Of a stretch of DNA of 64,000 nt, positions 39,032-47,509 are shown in pieces. The stretch lies in assembly GCF_016772415.1 (NCBI RefSeq), contig NZ_JAGSGD010000001.1:2257501-2321500 (forward strand). Direction: 5' to 3'. This DNA is from Phenylobacterium glaciei. GTDB lineage: Bacteria; Pseudomonadota; Alphaproteobacteria; Caulobacterales; Caulobacteraceae. Position 1 is the first letter of the stretch; each line of letters starts with the position of its first letter. The notes below the pieces were generated by a model. It was not told the origin of the DNA and searched no databases. It saw only the letters and a list, made by a program, of their open reading frames with translations. The translations under genes were made by a program, and so were the position numbers.

Positions 39032-39804
39032 GGCCGGGAGATCCGCTGGAACAGCTTGAAGAAGGCGTCCTCGGTGCGCTGCTCGGCCTCGTCGCGGGAC
39101 CAGCCGCGGATCTCCGCAAGCTTGACCAGCACGTCGGGCAGATAGGCAGGCTCGTTGCGGCGGCCCCGGTGCGGCACGGGCGCCAGGTAGGGACAGTCGG
39201 TCTCCACGATGATCCGGTCGGCCGGCATCTCACGGACCACGGCGCGGACATCCTCCGCGGCCTTGAAGGTGGCGATGCCGGAGACCGAGAACCAGGCCCC
39301 CAACGCGGCGCACCGCGCCGCCAGTTCCGCGCCCGACGTGTAGCAGTGCATCAGCAGGGGGAAGGCGCCCTTGGCGTGTTCCGCCTCCAGGATTTCGCCC
39401 ATGACCTGATCGGCCTGGCGGGTGTGGACCACCAGCGGCAGACCCGTCTCGCGAGCGGCGACGATGTGCTGGCGGAAGACGGCCGCCTGGATCTCGCGCG
39501 GGCTGAGGTCGTAGTGAAAGTCCAGGCCGCACTCCCCGATCCCCACGACGCGCGGATCGGCGGCGAAGTCGATCAGAATCTGGGCCGCGAGGTCGGTGTG
39601 ATCCTTGGCCTCGTGCGGATGGGCGCCGACCGTGCACCAGATATCCGGGTGGTCGGCCAGGGCCCGGACGGCCGGATAGTTGGGGATCTTGTCGCAGATA
39701 TTGACCATCAGGCGCACGCCGGCGGCGCGCGCGCGCGCGATCACCGCGTCGCGGTCCTCGTCGAATTGCGGGGCGTGCAGGTTGACGTGACTGTCGATCA
39801 GCAT
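39028..39804 (-). CDS. tatD: TatD-family metal-dependent DNase
   Basis: 258 aa from the start MLIDSHVNLHAPQFDED at 39804. TIM-barrel hydrolase with the metal ligands in DSHVNLH, VGIGECGLDFHYD, PLVVHTRQA, MHCYTSG and VETDCPYL. The first motif usually reads D-x-H-x-H; here the second His follows Asn-Leu (HVNLH). Seven bases after holB. Confidence 0.9.
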   Translation of the reverse strand: MLIDSHVNLHAPQFDEDRDAVIARARAAGVRLMVNICDKIPNYPAVRALADHPDIWCTVGAHPHEAKDHTDLAAQILIDFAADPRVVGIGECGLDFHYDLSPREIQAAVFRQHIVAARETGLPLVVHTRQADQVMGEILEAEHAKGAFPLLMHCYTSGAELAARCAALGAWFSVSGIATFKAAEDVRAVVREMPADRIIVETDCPYLAPVPHRGRRNEPAYLPDVLVKLAEIRGWSRDEAEQRTEDAFFKLFQRISRP

Positions 39805-39811
39805 GACGGGC

Positions 39812-40810
39812 TCAGGCGCGCGCGGCGTCACGCAGTTCGGAAAGCGCCGTGAAAAGGGCGTCCGCGCGGTCGAGGTTCACGGCTTCAACCTCGCGCGGCA
39901 GGCGCTGCAGCGTCTCCCACGCCGAGGCCCAGCGATCAAGACCGGTATAGCCCTCGTTGGCCTGGGCCAGGACGCGGGCGTGGACCCGCTCGGCCAGGCG
40001 TTCGAACAGCAGGTTGAACTGGTTGGCGCCCTCCCCGCCCCGGAACTTGTCGGCCAGGGACAGGGCCGCGGCCTCGTCCAGCTGGGGCAGGTCGCGCAGC
40101 AGCTCCTTGGCGGCGTCATCGATGGCCACGGCGCCGGCGTTTGCGAGCGCCCAGGCCCGGCCAGGGGCGCCTACCGACATGCGGGCCAGGCGGATGGCGT
40201 CCTCGGCGTTGGCGCTGGTGTGCGACTGGACGAAGGCGGCGGTCTGCGCTTCCGGCAGGCCATGGAAGGCCAGCCTGCGACACCTCGAGCGGATCGTGGG
40301 CAGCAGACGGCCCGGAGAATGCGAGACCAGTAGCAGAATCCCGCTCGGCGGCGGCTCCTCCAGGGTCTTGAGCACGGCGTTGGCGCTGTTGGTGTTGAGA
40401 TCGTCGGCGGCGTCGATGATCGCCACCCGATGGGGAGCACTGGCCGGGGATTTGGAAAAGAACTCCGACAGCTTGCGCGCCTCATCCACCGGGATGACCT
40501 TGCGCGGCTTGCCATCCTCGCCAACCCGTTCCAGCACCAGGATGTCGGGATTTGACCGCGCCATGATCTGGCGGCTGACCGGATGAGCGGGATCGGCGCC
40601 CAGCGGCCCGTACTCCGGCGCCGGCGGCGCGCCCAGCAGGCGTCGCGCGGCGCGATAGGCGAAGGTGGCCTTCCCGACGCCTTCGGGCCCGGTCAGCAGC
40701 CAGGCGTGGTGCAGGCGGCCCCGGGCTCGGCTGGCCTCAAACGACTCCTCGGCGGCTTCGTGACCTTGGAGCCGGAAGACGTCGCGGGGATGGGGAATAT
40801 CGTCAGCCAT
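39812..40810 (-). CDS. holB: DNA polymerase III delta-prime subunit
   Basis: 332 aa from ATG 40810; earlier codons in the frame overlap tmk. Clamp-loader AAA+ protein with P-loop GPEGVGKATF, Walker-B-like region near AIIDAADDLN, and sensor 1 motif LLLVSHSPGRLLPTIRSRC (SRC is the family arginine-finger motif). Overlaps tmk by 8 bases. Confidence 0.92.
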   Translation of the reverse strand: MADDIPHPRDVFRLQGHEAAEESFEASRARGRLHHAWLLTGPEGVGKATFAYRAARRLLGAPPAPEYGPLGADPAHPVSRQIMARSNPDILVLERVGEDGKPRKVIPVDEARKLSEFFSKSPASAPHRVAIIDAADDLNTNSANAVLKTLEEPPPSGILLLVSHSPGRLLPTIRSRCRRLAFHGLPEAQTAAFVQSHTSANAEDAIRLARMSVGAPGRAWALANAGAVAIDDAAKELLRDLPQLDEAAALSLADKFRGGEGANQFNLLFERLAERVHARVLAQANEGYTGLDRWASAWETLQRLPREVEAVNLDRADALFTALSELRDAARA

Positions 40811-41450
40811 GGGCGCGCAGCCGGGCGGAAACGGCGGTCCAGATGGCGCTCTCAACGCCGTCCATCGTATCGGCGGCGTTCACCAGAACACAGCGGTCCG
40901 GCTCGATGGCCGCGATCTGCTGGAAGGCTTCGCGCAGGCGTTCATGGAAGGCGACGCCCTTGGACTCAAACCGGGTTTCGGCGTGACCCGACGCGGCCGC
41001 ATGGCTCTCGGCTCGGGCCAGACCGACCTCGACCGGCAGGTCGAACACCAGGGTCAGGTCGGGACGGACTTCGGCCAGGACATGATCCTCCAGGGCGGCG
41101 ATGAGCTCCGGCGCCACGCCGCCGGCCCCACCCTGATAGGCGCGGGTCGAATCGGCGAAACGATCGCAGACCACCCAGGCGCCGCGATCGAGCGCCGGGA
41201 TGATCGTCCGTTCAATATGGTCGCGCCGGGCGCCGTACATCAGCAGGGTCTCGGTGACCGGGCTCCATCGGTCGGTCGAACCTGTCAGCACCAGGGTGCG
41301 GATGGCCTCGGCGCCGGCCGACCCCCCAGGTTCGCGGGTGGCGACCACCTCGAGGCCGGCGGTTTGCAGGCGCGTGACAAGGCGCCGGACCTGGGTGGAT
41401 TTCCCAGCGCCCTCTCCGCCTTCGAAGGTGATGAACTTGCCGCGCGACAC
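40803..41450 (-). CDS. tmk: Thymidylate kinase
   Basis: 215 aa. Phosphorylates dTMP. P-loop GGEGAGKSTQVRR, the DR(F/Y) motif CDRFADSTRAYQG, and dTMP contacts REPGGSAGAEAIR. First gene of the tmk-holB-tatD-MBL-purN run on the minus strand; its promoter should lie in 41,451-41,569. Confidence 0.95.
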   Translation of the reverse strand: MSRGKFITFEGGEGAGKSTQVRRLVTRLQTAGLEVVATREPGGSAGAEAIRTLVLTGSTDRWSPVTETLLMYGARRDHIERTIIPALDRGAWVVCDRFADSTRAYQGGAGGVAPELIAALEDHVLAEVRPDLTLVFDLPVEVGLARAESHAAASGHAETRFESKGVAFHERLREAFQQIAAIEPDRCVLVNAADTMDGVESAIWTAVSARLRAHG

Positions 41451-41488
41451 CGGCGCAACATGGCCGGTTCGCGCGGTTTGTCGAGGGC

Positions 41489-41540
41489 TAGAGCGCGCCA
41501 GGGTTAAGTGGAAACCGGTTAACCCGCCCGGCGCGCTCTA
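41489..41540. repeat. REP-like palindrome between rlpA and tmk
   Basis: Arms TAGAGCGCGCC (41489-41499) and GGCGCGCTCTA (41530-41540) are exact complements; inside them GGGTTAA and TTAACCC pair again. The 52-bp unit looks like a chromosomal REP-type element. Confidence 0.7.
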
Positions 41541-41551
41541 CGCGTTTAAAT

Positions 41552-41570
41552 CTCGAGCCCTCAAGGGCTC
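41552..41570 (-). terminator. Hairpin at the rlpA stop codon
   Basis: On the minus strand GAGCCC-TTGA-GGGCTC begins at the last base of the stop codon and is followed by GAGATTT. The U-tract is short, so termination may be partial. Confidence 0.5.
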
Positions 41571-42568
41571 TAGAAGGGCCTCAGGACACGGGCTTCGGCG
41601 AAACCGTAGGAGGCCACCTTGTCGCGCAGGCCCCAGGCCTCCCCCTCGTCGGCCCCGCTCTGCAGGACGACGCGATAGAGCGTCACCCCATCGGCCCGCT
41701 GCATCGGCTCGATGGTGGCCTGGCCGGCGGTGGCAAGCTGGTCCGCGACGCGCTGGGCGTTGCCGCGGTCGCTGAAGGCCCCGGCCTGGATGCGGTAGGC
41801 GCTGCTGGCCGGGATGACGCGAGGCGCGCTCGCAAAGACCGGCGCGGCCGAGGACACCGGCGGGATCTGGGTCGCGGCGATGGCCGATCCGGTGATCGGC
41901 GGCAGGCTGGCGGCAGCGACGGACACCGGCGCTGGCGGCGCATAGGCCGGCAGCGGCGCCGAATAAGCCGGCGGCACATAGTTGGGCGAGGCGTAGGCCG
42001 GCGGCGGCGCGGTGGTGCTGGCGTAGCGCATCCCGGCGTTGGGACCGCCCAGGGGGGCCGGGCCCACATACTTCACCCGCACATTGGCGAGCCCTTTGCG
42101 ATCGTAGCCGAGCTGACGGGCCGCCTCATGGCTCAGGTCGATGACCCGGCCGCCGACGAAGGGCCCGCGGTCATTGACGCGGACCTGGATGCGTTTGCCA
42201 TTGTCGAGATTGGTCACCTCGACGATGGACGGCAGCGGCAGGGTCGGGTGCGCCGCCGACACCAGGTTCATGTCGAAGGTTTCGCCGTTGGCGGTCGGCT
42301 TCATGTGGAAGTCGTCGCCGTACCAGGAGGCGGTGCCCGTGGCGTCGTAGCGGGGATCCTCGTGCGGCACGTACCAGATACCGGCCACCTGATAGGGCGC
42401 GCCGACCTTGTAGCGCCCGCCCGCGCCGGACGGCGGCCCGCCCATGGCGCCGTCCGATAGCTTGCCGGCCAGTCTCGGATGCGGGGTGGCGCAGGCCGCC
42501 AGCGCGGCGCAGGCCACCAGGATCAGAGCGAGATTGCGCGCCGTGGCGCTGTGATGATGGGCGTTCAT
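41570..42568 (-). CDS. rlpA: Septal-ring lytic transglycosylase RlpA with SPOR domain
   Basis: 332 aa from MNAHHHSATARN at 42568; codons further upstream are open but unlikely. Lipobox LVACAALAACA predicts an outer-membrane lipoprotein. The double-psi beta-barrel domain (about 60-150) shows TASWYGDDFHMKPTANGE and VRVNDRGPFVGGRVIDLS with the catalytic Asp. A Pro/Ala/Tyr-rich linker leads to a C-terminal SPOR domain (RIQAGAFSDRGNAQRVAD) that binds denuded septal glycan. Confidence 0.92.
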   Translation of the reverse strand: MNAHHHSATARNLALILVACAALAACATPHPRLAGKLSDGAMGGPPSGAGGRYKVGAPYQVAGIWYVPHEDPRYDATGTASWYGDDFHMKPTANGETFDMNLVSAAHPTLPLPSIVEVTNLDNGKRIQVRVNDRGPFVGGRVIDLSHEAARQLGYDRKGLANVRVKYVGPAPLGGPNAGMRYASTTAPPPAYASPNYVPPAYSAPLPAYAPPAPVSVAAASLPPITGSAIAATQIPPVSSAAPVFASAPRVIPASSAYRIQAGAFSDRGNAQRVADQLATAGQATIEPMQRADGVTLYRVVLQSGADEGEAWGLRDKVASYGFAEARVLRPF

Positions 42569-42890
42569 GGCCGCGGATCCTTCTGCCCGCACACCCCCCA
42601 GCGCGCGGTTCTTGCGGCGGAGAATGCGCACCAAGGTTTTGAACTGCGGTAAAGGAAGGTGGTTAATCCGTTAAGGTTGTGGCGCGGGCGCCGCCAGGCC
42701 GGAGTCGCCCGCCATAGGGCTCCTCATCCTGCTTTGAGACAGGCTGCTCGCCTTCGGCGTCGCGTGGGCGAGACTCGTGGGGAGGCGACCGAAAGCCGTG
42801 GCAAGCCGGCGAACCCACCGATAATGTCTTAACTCAGGGCTCCATCATCGCGTCTCCGCGCGATGAACAGAGGGCTCACGGAGGAAGCCG
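42569..42890. repeat. Non-coding 322-base gap with REP-like palindromes
   Basis: No gene seen. It holds TTGAGAC (42734-42740), which can pair with GTCTTAA (42826-42832), a tight hairpin CGCC-TTC-GGCG at 42749-42759, and AGGGCTCC repeated at 42716-42723 and 42836-42843. CTCATCCTGCTTTGAGAC resembles degraded intergenic repeats of alphaproteobacteria. The last part must hold the promoter of the amidohydrolase, whose GGAGGA ribosome site is 6 bases before its ATG. Confidence 0.5.
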
Positions 42891-44099
42891 ATGGCCTACG
42901 CCCCCGCGCACCGCGCGTTCTACGACGCTGACAGCCACATCATGGAGCTCCCCGACTTCCTCAAGAAGTACGCCGACCCCAAGCTGCGAGATGAGATCCC
43001 CGAGGTCAGTTACAGCGCCTCACTGGTAACCGACGAAGAGGTCGCCGTGATCGTCGCCCAGGGCAGCCGCCATAGTCCCGAACACATCGCCGCCCAGATC
43101 GCCCTGGGCGACCGGCTGATCGAAAGCTCCAAGGAGATTCAGGCCCTGGGCGCCTTCGACGCCGGAGACCGCAGTCGAGCCCTGGACCTGCTGGGGTTCA
43201 AGAAGCAGCTGGTCTTCGCCACACACAGCGTCGCCCTGCCCTTCTCGGCCTCCTCCCGAGTATCGCCGGAGCTACGCTATGGCGCGACCCGGGCCCACAA
43301 CCGCCACATGGCCGACTTCTGCGGCGGCGACGACCGTCTGCTGGGGGTCGCGATCATTCCCCTCGACGAGCCTAGCCTGGCTATCGCTGAACTGGACGCC
43401 GCCCTCGCCGCAGGGCTCAAGGCGGTCTGGATTCCCCATCGCACCCCTGGGGAGCGCTCGCCGGGCCACATCGACTTCGACCCCTTCTGGGCGCGTCTGG
43501 CGGAAAGCGGGACCCCCTTCCTGCTGCATGTTGGCGGCGCGCCCCTGCAGCAGGCCAAGGCTTGGATGAACAACGGTCGCGGGCTTGTGGCCGACTGGAT
43601 GGGGGGCGGTGAGAACCTGCGCAGCAAGGACATCGCCATCCTCCATCAGGGGCCGGAGACCTTCCTTTCGGTGATGTTGATCGACGGCGTCTTCGAGCGG
43701 TTCCCCGGCCTGAGAGGCGCCAGCGTCGAGCTCGGCGCCGGCTGGGTGCCGTCCCTGCTCACCCGCCTGGACTGGGTGGCCAAGAACTGGATCCGGGCCG
43801 ACAAGAACCAGACCCCCTTCAGCCGCAGGCCTTCGGAGATGCTGAGCCAGCAGATGGCCTTCACCCCGTTCGTCTTCGAGGATGTCGGGGTGCTGATCGA
43901 CCAGTCGAGCCCGGAGCTCTACCTGTTCTCCAGCGACTACCCCCACGTCGAGGGCGGTCGCGATCCGATCAAGCGCTTCGAAGGCTTCCTGGGGGACCGC
44001 AGCGAGGCCGTGCGGGACGCCTTCTACGCCGAGAACTTCCTGCGCATCTTCCCAGGCGCCCGGGTCTTGGAGCCGGCGCGCGCCAGTGCGGGCATCTAG
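42891..44099 (+). CDS. Amidohydrolase-family (amidohydrolase 2) metal-dependent hydrolase
   Basis: 402 aa TIM-barrel protein. N-terminal metal motif FYDADSHIMELPDF, barrel His in PFLLHVGG, and C-terminal SSDYPHVEGGRDP with the conserved Asp. Related enzymes are decarboxylases or hydrolases of aromatic or lactone compounds. No catabolic neighbours, so the substrate is unknown. Last chromosomal gene before the integrase. Confidence 0.88.
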   Translation: MAYAPAHRAFYDADSHIMELPDFLKKYADPKLRDEIPEVSYSASLVTDEEVAVIVAQGSRHSPEHIAAQIALGDRLIESSKEIQALGAFDAGDRSRALDLLGFKKQLVFATHSVALPFSASSRVSPELRYGATRAHNRHMADFCGGDDRLLGVAIIPLDEPSLAIAELDAALAAGLKAVWIPHRTPGERSPGHIDFDPFWARLAESGTPFLLHVGGAPLQQAKAWMNNGRGLVADWMGGGENLRSKDIAILHQGPETFLSVMLIDGVFERFPGLRGASVELGAGWVPSLLTRLDWVAKNWIRADKNQTPFSRRPSEMLSQQMAFTPFVFEDVGVLIDQSSPELYLFSSDYPHVEGGRDPIKRFEGFLGDRSEAVRDAFYAENFLRIFPGARVLEPARASAGI

Positions 44100-44279
44100 G
44101 GCCCCGGGATTGGCGGACGGGGTGTCCGACGCACTGGCTTCCAAGGACGTTCCGCGCCGTCCACACGACCGCTTACGCAATAGGGATTAGCAGAACGCTC
44201 GTGTTCCCTTGTCCTAGGTTGTTCGCTAGAATCCAGGTAGCAAGGTGGGGCCCGTGGTGGGGCCGACTGGAGACTGGCG
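44100..44279. other. Left edge of the integrated island (attachment site not identified)
   Basis: 180 bases between the amidohydrolase stop and the integrase start. I found no tRNA or tRNA 3' end, and no copy of this segment elsewhere in the window. The att site must be near here if the island is intact, but its sequence cannot be defined without the other end. Confidence 0.3.
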
Positions 44280-45515
44280 ATGGCGCGAACGCTCAATCGG
44301 TTGACGTCGAAACAGCTGGAGAGCCTAGGGCCAGGACGGCACGCTGATGGAGGCGGGCTGTATCTGGACCGGGACAGTTCCGGCCGGTCGCGGTGGATCT
44401 TCATGTGGAAGCGGGACGGCAAGCGCCGAGAGATGGGCCTGGGTGCCGCGGGCAAGGGCGGGGTTGGCCTCGCTAAGGTCAGAGTGGCCGCCGAGGCGGC
44501 GAGAGAGGTCGCCAAGGCCGGGGGCGACCCCATTGAGGCCCGCGATGCGGTCCCTGTCGAGCCAGTGCCCGTTCCAACCTTCGGCGAGGTCGCCGATGAA
44601 TTCCTGGCGTCGCTATCCCCGCAATGGCGCAATGAGAAGCACCGAGCCCAGTGGGCGATGACGCTCAAAACCTACGCCAAGCCGCTTCGACCGCTTCCGG
44701 TGGATCGGGTAGACACCCCGGCTGTTCTGGAGGTGCTGCAATCCATCTGGCTCGCCAAGCCTGAAACCGCGTCGCGCCTACGCGGGCGGATCGAGCGGGT
44801 GCTGGACGCAGCTAAGGCCAAGGGCTTTCGGATTGGTGAGAATCCCGCCCGGTGGCGTGGCCACCTAGACCACCTCCTGCCCAAGCGTCAGAAGCTGACG
44901 CGCGGCCACCACGCCGCAATGCCCTATGGGGAAGTGTCTGACCTCGTCGCGAGCTTGCGGCAACGTGATGCCGTAGCAGCCCAGGCTCTGGAGTTTCTAA
45001 TTCTGACCGCCGCACGGTCCGGCGAAGTTCTGGGCGCCACCTGGGCCGAGATCGACCTTAAGGCGAAAATCTGGACAGTCCCGGCAGAGAGGATGAAGGC
45101 CGGCCGGGAACATCGCGTTCCCCTAAGCGCCCGCGCCGTGACTGTGTTGGAGGCGGTGATGCCTCTTGCATTGAGCGCCGCCGAAAACGCCGAAATGCCG
45201 GTGTTTCCTGGCCAGAAAGGCGGCGCGCTCTCAGGCATGTCGCTCGCCATGCTGCTGCGCCGCATGAAGGTGACGACTACCGTGCATGGTTTTCGGTCAT
45301 CGTTCCGGGATTGGGCGGGCGAGGCCTCAAGCTTTCCGCGTGAGGTGGCCGAAGCTGCCCTCGCGCACAATGTTGGCGACGCCACCGAGCGAGCCTACCG
45401 GCGCGGAGATGCGTTGGAGAAGCGCAGGAAGCTCATGGAGGCATGGGCAGGATATGTGGGGGCAAGGGCTTCGGCCTCCAACATAAGGCCGTTCCCTCAG
45501 CGCGGGGTGCGGTGA
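44280..45515 (+). CDS. Tyrosine-type site-specific integrase (P4-like)
   Basis: 411 aa. An N-terminal DUF4102-type arm-binding domain (LTSKQLESLGPGRHADGGG, WIFMWKRDGKRREMGLG), a SAM-like core-binding domain and the catalytic domain. Catalytic residues: Arg in LTAARSGEVLG, HxxR in VHGFRSSFRDWAGE, His in ALAHNVGDATERAYRRGD and the nucleophile Tyr in that last segment. First island gene, with GGAG ribosome site; its TGA overlaps the next ATG. Confidence 0.93.
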   Translation: MARTLNRLTSKQLESLGPGRHADGGGLYLDRDSSGRSRWIFMWKRDGKRREMGLGAAGKGGVGLAKVRVAAEAAREVAKAGGDPIEARDAVPVEPVPVPTFGEVADEFLASLSPQWRNEKHRAQWAMTLKTYAKPLRPLPVDRVDTPAVLEVLQSIWLAKPETASRLRGRIERVLDAAKAKGFRIGENPARWRGHLDHLLPKRQKLTRGHHAAMPYGEVSDLVASLRQRDAVAAQALEFLILTAARSGEVLGATWAEIDLKAKIWTVPAERMKAGREHRVPLSARAVTVLEAVMPLALSAAENAEMPVFPGQKGGALSGMSLAMLLRRMKVTTTVHGFRSSFRDWAGEASSFPREVAEAALAHNVGDATERAYRRGDALEKRRKLMEAWAGYVGARASASNIRPFPQRGVR

Positions 45516-46141
45516 TGGATAGTCTGCCGTCGAAGAAGCGCAGGTCGCCAAGTCGGAAGTCTCAGCAGCAACTCGGGGGGCTCAGCGGGGATCTTTCGTT
45601 ACCGATAGTGCGCAACGTGACCCTACCCGGACGCAAAACTTTGATAACCGCTACGGAAGCTGATTGGGCGGAGGCGAGGATTGCTGAGGAGCAACGAATT
45701 GGGGCGGAGAAGGAACGGCGCCTCAGCCTGCTTGCCGTCGATTTTGGGTTCGACCCGGAAGACGAGAACACCTGGCGTGGCCTGGCGCTGCGGCTCGCCG
45801 AACATTGCGTTCCGGGGTTTCAGGTTATTGACCAGCGGCCGTCGAAGCCTGGCCGCCCCAGTGGAACTTTTGACATCGATCCAATCAAGCTTCTCGACGA
45901 TGTCCGAGTTCTGATCGCGCGGGAAAAACGGCCAATGACGATTTCCAGTGCCGTTGCCTACCTGTCCACGACTGAACAGTGGGGGCACAAATCTAAGGAT
46001 TCGCTTGAACGTGCCTACCGCACCGCCGTCAAGGCTCAAGCTAGGCGAAACGTCGATAGCGAGCAGGAACTTGAGCGAGTTTTAAAGACTGTGGCGTTTG
46101 GCATGAACCCAACTCGGCGGAATAAATCGCGGGGAAAATAG
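45515..46141 (+). CDS. Hypothetical island protein
   Basis: 208 aa from ATG 45515, coupled to the integrase stop. Basic N-terminus (KKRRSPSRKSQQQ), a central TATEADWAEARIAEEQRIG helix, and a basic C-terminus. Codon use is less GC-rich than in the chromosomal genes, which supports recent acquisition. No family recognised; position suggests an accessory protein of integration or an early phage gene. Confidence 0.65.
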   Translation: MDSLPSKKRRSPSRKSQQQLGGLSGDLSLPIVRNVTLPGRKTLITATEADWAEARIAEEQRIGAEKERRLSLLAVDFGFDPEDENTWRGLALRLAEHCVPGFQVIDQRPSKPGRPSGTFDIDPIKLLDDVRVLIAREKRPMTISSAVAYLSTTEQWGHKSKDSLERAYRTAVKAQARRNVDSEQELERVLKTVAFGMNPTRRNKSRGK

Positions 46142-46144
46142 GTT

Positions 46145-46160
46145 CGGGGGTTTTTCCCCG
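46145..46160 (+). terminator. Hairpin after the gene at 45515
   Basis: CGGGG-GTTTTT-CCCCG begins 3 bases after the stop. No clear T-run follows, so a terminator is only possible. Confidence 0.3.
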
Positions 46161-46222
46161 GTTCGAACATCAAAATGTCCAAAGCAGCCCAGGAACGACC
46201 TGGAGTAGCTAAGGATATTCTG

Positions 46223-46402
46223 ATGTCATACGCAGATAAGATGGCGTTTCGCATTAATGAGGTGGTCGCCACGACCGGCCTCTCTCGCTCCACTATCTAC
46301 AATCTGATCTCCCAGGGCAGGCTCCGCGCCGTCAAGGCTGCAGGACGCCGGCTGATCCTGCGAGAGGACCTGGACCGGTATTTCGAGGGGCTGAAGGTCT
46401 AG
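46223..46402 (+). CDS. AlpA/excisionase-like helix-turn-helix protein
   Basis: 59 aa from ATG 46223, which has AAGGA 8 bases before it; an upstream ATG at 46175 lacks such a site. MerR-like domain: RINEVVATTGLSRSTIYNLI, then GRLRAVKAAGRRLILREDLDR. The family covers excisionases and phage regulators such as AlpA. Together with the integrase it points to a P4-like or phage-type integrative element. Confidence 0.8.
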   Translation: MSYADKMAFRINEVVATTGLSRSTIYNLISQGRLRAVKAAGRRLILREDLDRYFEGLKV

Positions 46403-46406
46403 CTCA

Positions 46407-46673
46407 ATGAGCGCCTACACCCCTCCCCCCGACGCCGTGGTAAACCTTGCGCGTCGGCTCTTCGGCGCGTCGAACCCGCAACTCTCGTCGGCGCGGGAAC
46501 TCCGCTTTGGACACCGCGGCTCTCTTGTCGTGGTCCTAGAGCCTGTCGCCAAGTGCATGGCTCTGGGCGGGTTCTGCGCTCTGTCGGAGCGGAGGATGGC
46601 GGGGGGAAAGATCGCCGTGAGCTTGCCTGCTATCTGGCCGGCCAAAACCGCGACGGCCAGGAGCGCGGCGTGA
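46407..46673 (+). CDS. Short island protein, possibly a truncated primase-like domain
   Basis: 88 aa. The first half (AVVNLARRLFGASNPQL, LRFGHRGSLVVVLEP) resembles the start of phage primase/helicase proteins, in which an L-R-F-G-x-x-G-S-L segment precedes a zinc or DHE-type motif. The second half looks unlike such proteins, while the +1 frame gives GAEDGGGKDRRELACYLAG, so a frameshift near 46,545 is possible. Its TGA overlaps the GTG start of the next gene. Confidence 0.45.
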   Translation: MSAYTPPPDAVVNLARRLFGASNPQLSSARELRFGHRGSLVVVLEPVAKCMALGGFCALSERRMAGGKIAVSLPAIWPAKTATARSAA

Positions 46674-47509
46674 CCCACCCGTGCTTGCCTCTTTGGATCG
46701 ATGACTACGACGCCGCCACCTCTCACCTGACCGCGGCTGAAGATGGCGTGTATGGGCGCCTGCTTCGGCTGGCCTGGCGCACCCCTGGCTGTTCTCTGCC
46801 CAATGACCCGGCGTGGATCGCGCGCAAGATCCGGCTGTCGGCAGAGGACTTCGACGCCATCGCCAAGCCGGTGCTGGAGGAGTTCTTTAAGGTCCAGCGC
46901 GGGCGTCTCATCCAGAAGCGTCTCAAGGCCGAATACGAGAACATCTCGCGTAAGAAATCGCTGAGGCAAAACGCCGGTAAAAAGGGCGGCGACACCAAGG
47001 CGCTGAAAAACAAAGGAAATGATCCTAGCAATGCTTCCGTTTTGCCAGGAGACATGCGCGCGTTTCCTGAACCTGAACCGGACCCTGAAGTAGTAGAACC
47101 CTCCTCCTCCAAGGCGGGCGTGCCCGAATGGAAAGACAGATTGGCCGAGGCCGTCGTGGCGGCCGGGGACATGGCTGACCTGACCGCGATCCCGATGCAG
47201 CACGCCGCCGACTTGCGGGCCTTGGTTGAACCCAACTCTGGCGCCCCCTGCACCTGGGATGAGGTTCTAACCGCCATCGGCCTGCTGGCGGCGCGGCAAC
47301 GGCAACGCGGAAAGCCGATCAGGGCGTGGTCGTGGGTCCGAGACGACGCCTTGGCCCTCCGCGACAAGCGGCTGAACGCCATCAACCCGGCGCCCAACGT
47401 GGTCCCGATGACTACACCCCGCTCCAACTCCCTCACCGAACAGATCGGCGCGAACAACGACGAAGCGCGCCGCCTAGCCTTCGAACGCATGGATGCCCAA
47501 AATGGCTGA
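46670..47509 (+). CDS. DUF1376 protein, phage replication-like
   Basis: 279 aa from GTG 46670; upstream in-frame codons belong to the gene before. The DUF1376 domain (about 5-90) shows PLWIDDYDAATSHLTAAEDG, YGRLLRLAWRTPGCSLPND and a basic RLKAEYENISRKKSLRQ end. Found in phage and prophage replication modules with a DnaT-like or primosomal role. The C-terminal half (APCTWDEVLTAIGLL) may contact a helicase, which is inference. Confidence 0.78.
   Translation: MTHPCLPLWIDDYDAATSHLTAAEDGVYGRLLRLAWRTPGCSLPNDPAWIARKIRLSAEDFDAIAKPVLEEFFKVQRGRLIQKRLKAEYENISRKKSLRQNAGKKGGDTKALKNKGNDPSNASVLPGDMRAFPEPEPDPEVVEPSSSKAGVPEWKDRLAEAVVAAGDMADLTAIPMQHAADLRALVEPNSGAPCTWDEVLTAIGLLAARQRQRGKPIRAWSWVRDDALALRDKRLNAINPAPNVVPMTTPRSNSLTEQIGANNDEARRLAFERMDAQNG

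Noticed and set aside
42700..42845. 6S RNA, RNase P RNA, cobalamin or SAM riboswitch
   Set aside because: None of the conserved core sequences of these RNAs is present; REP-like palindromes explain the structure better.
44100..44279. Possible tRNA as integration target
   Set aside because: No cloverleaf or T-arm consensus (GGTTCGA) found on either strand.
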